Source of the DNA: Aphanomyces cochlioides
Lineage: Eukaryota; Oomycota; Saprolegniomycetes; Saprolegniales; Verrucalvaceae
Reading direction: 5' to 3'
Length of the DNA: 64,000 nt
Assembly (NCBI GenBank): GCA_019828595.1
Contig: JAHQRK010000015.1
Span: forward strand, 186,001-250,000
Shown here: piece by piece, positions 61,007 through 64,000 of the stretch
How positions within the stretch are numbered: the first letter of the stretch is position 1
Layout of the letters: each line of letters starts with the position of its first letter
Notes under the pieces: model-generated
Database searches by the model: none
Seen by the model: only the letters and a program-made list of their open reading frames with translations
Told to the model about the DNA's origin: nothing
Program-made: the position numbers and the translations under genes

Positions 61007-64000
61007 TTATGGCGACGGGTCTCCTCCATCCTTCGTCTCGTTTTCATCGTCGTTGGTTCTGGCAGGACCACCGACTAAAAGTCCGCCTTTTCCGAGACGA
61101 TCGCAGACAATCGTAATGTGCTTTTTCAGCTTTTTTGTGTCCTCTGGCAAGACCAGCTCAAGCCCTATGCAAACGTTGATTGCAAACACATTTGACTCTC
61201 TCAACTTACCTGTCGAAGCAGCAGTCACTGCCGACGATTCTTTTTTGACAGCGAGTTTCGACTTGAGCAAATCGGTCATGGCCGCTTCAGTGCTTTCTTC
61301 CCACGACTGATCGACGCGAGGACTCAAGTGTGCCCGCAAGGCAGCAAAGTTTTCATCGTCCAGGTCAAACTTGTATCGAATGAGCATCAGAACCAAATGG
61401 ACACTGCATGCTAGACGATTAGCTGCCACGACGAGCTTGGCATCGACCGATTCGATCTACAAAGGTAGTTATGTAACATCCAAGTAGCGTCCAGCGGCAA
61501 CGTACTCTTTGCGAGAGCTCTAATAGCTGACCATACGTGCCATGAAGAAGCACGTCCAAGCAATTCAGTGGCGCAGGTGTTCGATCTTTGTACCGCACGA
61601 GTAGGCGCTTCTGGATGACTCGGAACTGGTGCGCTCGGTCGTTCAATTCGGCGGCTAGCTCAAGTTGCTCTTTTCGCAGCTACAGATAGAAAACCTCCTC
61701 AATCAACACTGCCATGGACTTGGATGCTACCGCAAAGTGCTCGTCGATAGCAGCGAAAAAATCAGCTAGAGGAAGTGGTTCCTGGTACTGAATCTGCAGT
61801 GGCGGTGGTGGTGCAGCCTCGCTGTCGTCGTTTTGCGTTTGCTGAAGATGCAGCAACTGGAGCCGATCGACGAGTTCATTTGCAACCATCCAAAGTGCAT
61901 CCAGCTCAGTTGCTTGGATGCGATACCGCCCAGCATTTTTCGACACCAAGATGGTCACATCGACGCCGTTGTAGTATTGGAAGCTCAGGACATTGGCTGC
62001 AGCTCCAGTGACTTGCTTGGCCCAGTCTGGCGTCGCTCCTACAAGGATATCTTGAGCTCTAGCCAAAGTTGGAAAAGAAATTACCCGGCTGGCTCAGCAT
62101 ATCATCAAAGAGATCAGTTAGCTGAGGTGGTTCTTGGTTGGTGTCGAGTGTGAACTACAGCGGAAGGGCTAGATCAAACAACGACAAGATGTGGTTTGTA
62201 CCTTGAACGTGCTGGCTTTCACAGGAGGAATCAGTCTACACATCATGCACATGGGCAATCGGACCGAGCAGAGCGACGTCCGTGGCTGGCCACTCTCGAG
62301 TGTATACGCCGCTGAAATCGTCACATCGAGTGACGAAGGCATGATACGACCGCTTGGCCGGAGTACCACAGGGATAATCAAGGGCGTCGATGCTTTGCCA
62401 TCGAGTGAGTCGAGTAAAATCGACGCGTCGCCGCAAACGACAATATTTGGCGGTGTCGTGATGGCAATCGTGACATTGTGGATCATATTACTTCCTGTGT
62501 ACGTGACGTAGACCCGCATGGTAAGGAAGAGCGGCTTTTGATCGAGTCCATAGACAACATCGTCACCAGTGGAGCCGCCGTCGACGGTTGGAGGATCTAC
62601 AAGAGCACATTTAGCTGGATGCAGCAAAAGTTTGTCTTATAGTACCGCTGCGACGGTGGATAAATTCGTCAGCATGTGCAATTGTAGAAGAATCGAGGAT
62701 AGCTGGCACTTGAGCTCGAAGCAAGACGCGTTCTTTGGGCTCGGAGCATCGTTCTATCCGTCAAAATTCAGCCACAGCGCCGCAGTATGGTGAGAGAACC
62801 TCCTTGTGACCGACGGATGATGTTGAGCAGCGTCCGATGCTCTTCGTCCATCTCTTCGTAATTGACTTCCTTGGCATCTGATGCAATTACTGACGTCGTC
62901 GGTGGATCTGTGCCCAAATAGTTGACATTTAAGCGTCCATCGTCGTCGAGACTGACAATCATGCCATCAATGCCACTAGAAAGCCGAAAAGCAGTTCAAG
63001 ATGGAACTTGTCGAGCCACCGTACCCAAAGCTAGCGACGGCCAGTGCTGTCGAGACGGTCGGAGCAATCGCCGACCAAATCAAGCTAGCATCTCGGTAGA
63101 TCATCCATTGCTTTGTGTGCGTCGCGATGATCAAATTGTCCGTGCAGTCGGAGTTGTCCACTGAAGCCATTAAGACGACTTAGCAATGATCGAAAGAGTT
63201 TGTACCTTGAGGACGTGTGTAGAGGCAACAGGACGACGGATGGAAGCCAAGACGTTTATGAAAGCAAATTTCGCCCGTCGGAGTGAGACAGAAGAGCGAA
63301 AACTCCGCCAAGACAACCACGTCAAAGCTTTTCGCCCGCACATTGAATTGAAACTTGCCCGTGCGGATATCAAGCACCGTTTCGCCTAGAGATGGTGATG
63401 ATGACGAATGAGGTTGACAGTACCAATATTGGTGCGCCATTCAGTATGAAGAGCTTTGACGGCTGTCACGCCTTTAGCATCTTTGGCATCGTCTTTCTTC
63501 TTGTTGACAACTGACGTCGCGAGAACTTGATACCTAACATGCCGCAAGAGTTTAACCTGAGCAAGTTTATCATGGTTCGATTTACCGATAGCACTCGACG
63601 TGTAAATCGGACGTGGCTGTAATAATCGAGTCGTTTCCACTCGCATAACACAGCGATCCTGGGACCAAACACGTTGGAAGCTGCTGCATAAAACCAAATC
63701 GGTCCTATACGACAGGAGAATTGACTGAGTACTGTCGTGCGAAAGAAGACCTGCTCGAAGAATTGCAGTCGACCGTCGAGAGCTTGGACGCAAATATGGT
63801 CTTTCTCGGACGATTTGCCAAACGGGCCATGGATCATATTGAACGCTGTGAAATGGTCACCATCAATGCCAAGCGCGTGCTCGTATTTCTTGGTAAGTTT
63901 GAAATAACTGGCCGACATGCCTGCACCGCCAACACCGTCCAATGTGAAGATTGCTACATGCTTGGGGTGCAACACGACCATCCCAAGTTGTGTCGTATGT
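61007..64000 (-). CDS. BBS9: BBSome subunit BBS9 / PTHB1, 5' end outside the window
   Basis: Core BBSome subunit for trafficking membrane cargo in cilia and flagella. Minus strand, multi-exon, truncated at the right edge: the protein enters in the N-terminal beta-propeller (TTQLGMVVLHPKHVAIFTLD). It continues AFNMIHGPFGKSSEKDHICV, QALDGRLQFFEQ, FSLFCLTPTGEICFHKRLGF and IIATHTKQWMIYRDASLIW. Next comes the signature MIVSLDDDGRLNVNYLGTDP with EVNYEEMDEEH, then the GAE/platform region (TYTGSNMIHNVTIAITTPPN) and the C-terminal helical part (VDQSWEESTEAAMTDLLKSK). The last intron is about 61211-61167, and the protein ends at the stop at 61007. Presence fits an organism with flagellated zoospores. 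Exons between 61430 and 62170 were followed only in outline. Confidence 0.88.

Noticed and set aside
1..64000. CRISPR arrays, operons with ribosome binding sites, bacterial promoters
   Set aside because: Spliceosomal introns in most genes show nuclear eukaryotic DNA; no regularly spaced repeat arrays were seen.

Overview
The window reads as nuclear DNA of a eukaryotic microbe. Genes are compact and split by very short GT-AG introns, mostly 40-50 nt. It carries ordinary cytosolic and organellar housekeeping genes, cellulase-type GH6 genes, a BBSome subunit (a cilium/flagellum gene) and a Crypton-type tyrosine recombinase. This mix best fits an oomycete, probably Saprolegniales (Aphanomyces-like). 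That placement is inference from gene content and intron style; no database search was possible.

Layout, left to right. 1-2111: gene-poor, with an inverted repeat and two hairpins. 2112-3430: mitochondrial carrier (9 exons). A hAT transposase relic lies near 4.3 kb. 5184-6140: delta-9-type fatty acid desaturase, convergent with a cysteine desulfurase/selenocysteine lyase-like gene (6167-7418, minus). 8710-9217: decayed pogo-like element. 9331-10917: membrane-anchored GH6 glycosidase. 11217-12326: glutamate 5-kinase domain protein (6 exons). 13281-15290: the ribosome biogenesis GTPase NOG1. 16168-21203: large ankyrin-repeat protein. 21296-22516 (minus): second GH6, without membrane anchor. 23534-24094: Harbinger-like MITE. 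24275-25300: small ankyrin protein. Three short PH-domain paralogues lie at 25623-26051 (-), 31044-31511 (+) and 32167-32754 (-). Between the first two is a WW-FF-RS splicing factor (28063-29329, minus). 33147-34723: complete DD39D mariner with intact transposase. 35561-36773: PHD finger plus winged-helix protein. 37530-38339 (-): type II membrane protein. 38888-41022 (-): glycyl-tRNA synthetase. 42148-43585: queuosine-salvage protein (10 exons). 44363-45340 (-): PX-domain protein. 46003-48354 (-): transmembrane jelly-roll (LamG-like) protein, divergent from V-ATPase subunit A (48832-50878). 61007-64000 (-): BBS9/PTHB1, running off the right edge.

The most unusual part is the nested transposon island at about 51.03-58.49 kb. 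One pair of long inverted repeats (51031 and 57237, with TA at both outer flanks) encloses three things: a PIF/Harbinger-type DDE transposase, a Myb-like coiled-coil protein and a tyrosine recombinase joined to a GCR1_C-like domain through a 41-nt intron. The left inverted repeat is itself split by a 467-bp MITE. Immediately right of the island lies a 1234-bp hAT-like element with a perfect 8-bp target duplication, and that holds a 283-bp MULE-like MITE with a perfect 9-bp duplication. These junctions were read directly from the sequence and order the insertions in time.

The host genes do not form a pathway. They are independent loci, several sharing short divergent or convergent spacers. A CCAATCA/TGATTGG motif recurs in both orientations in many spacers and may be promoter-related.
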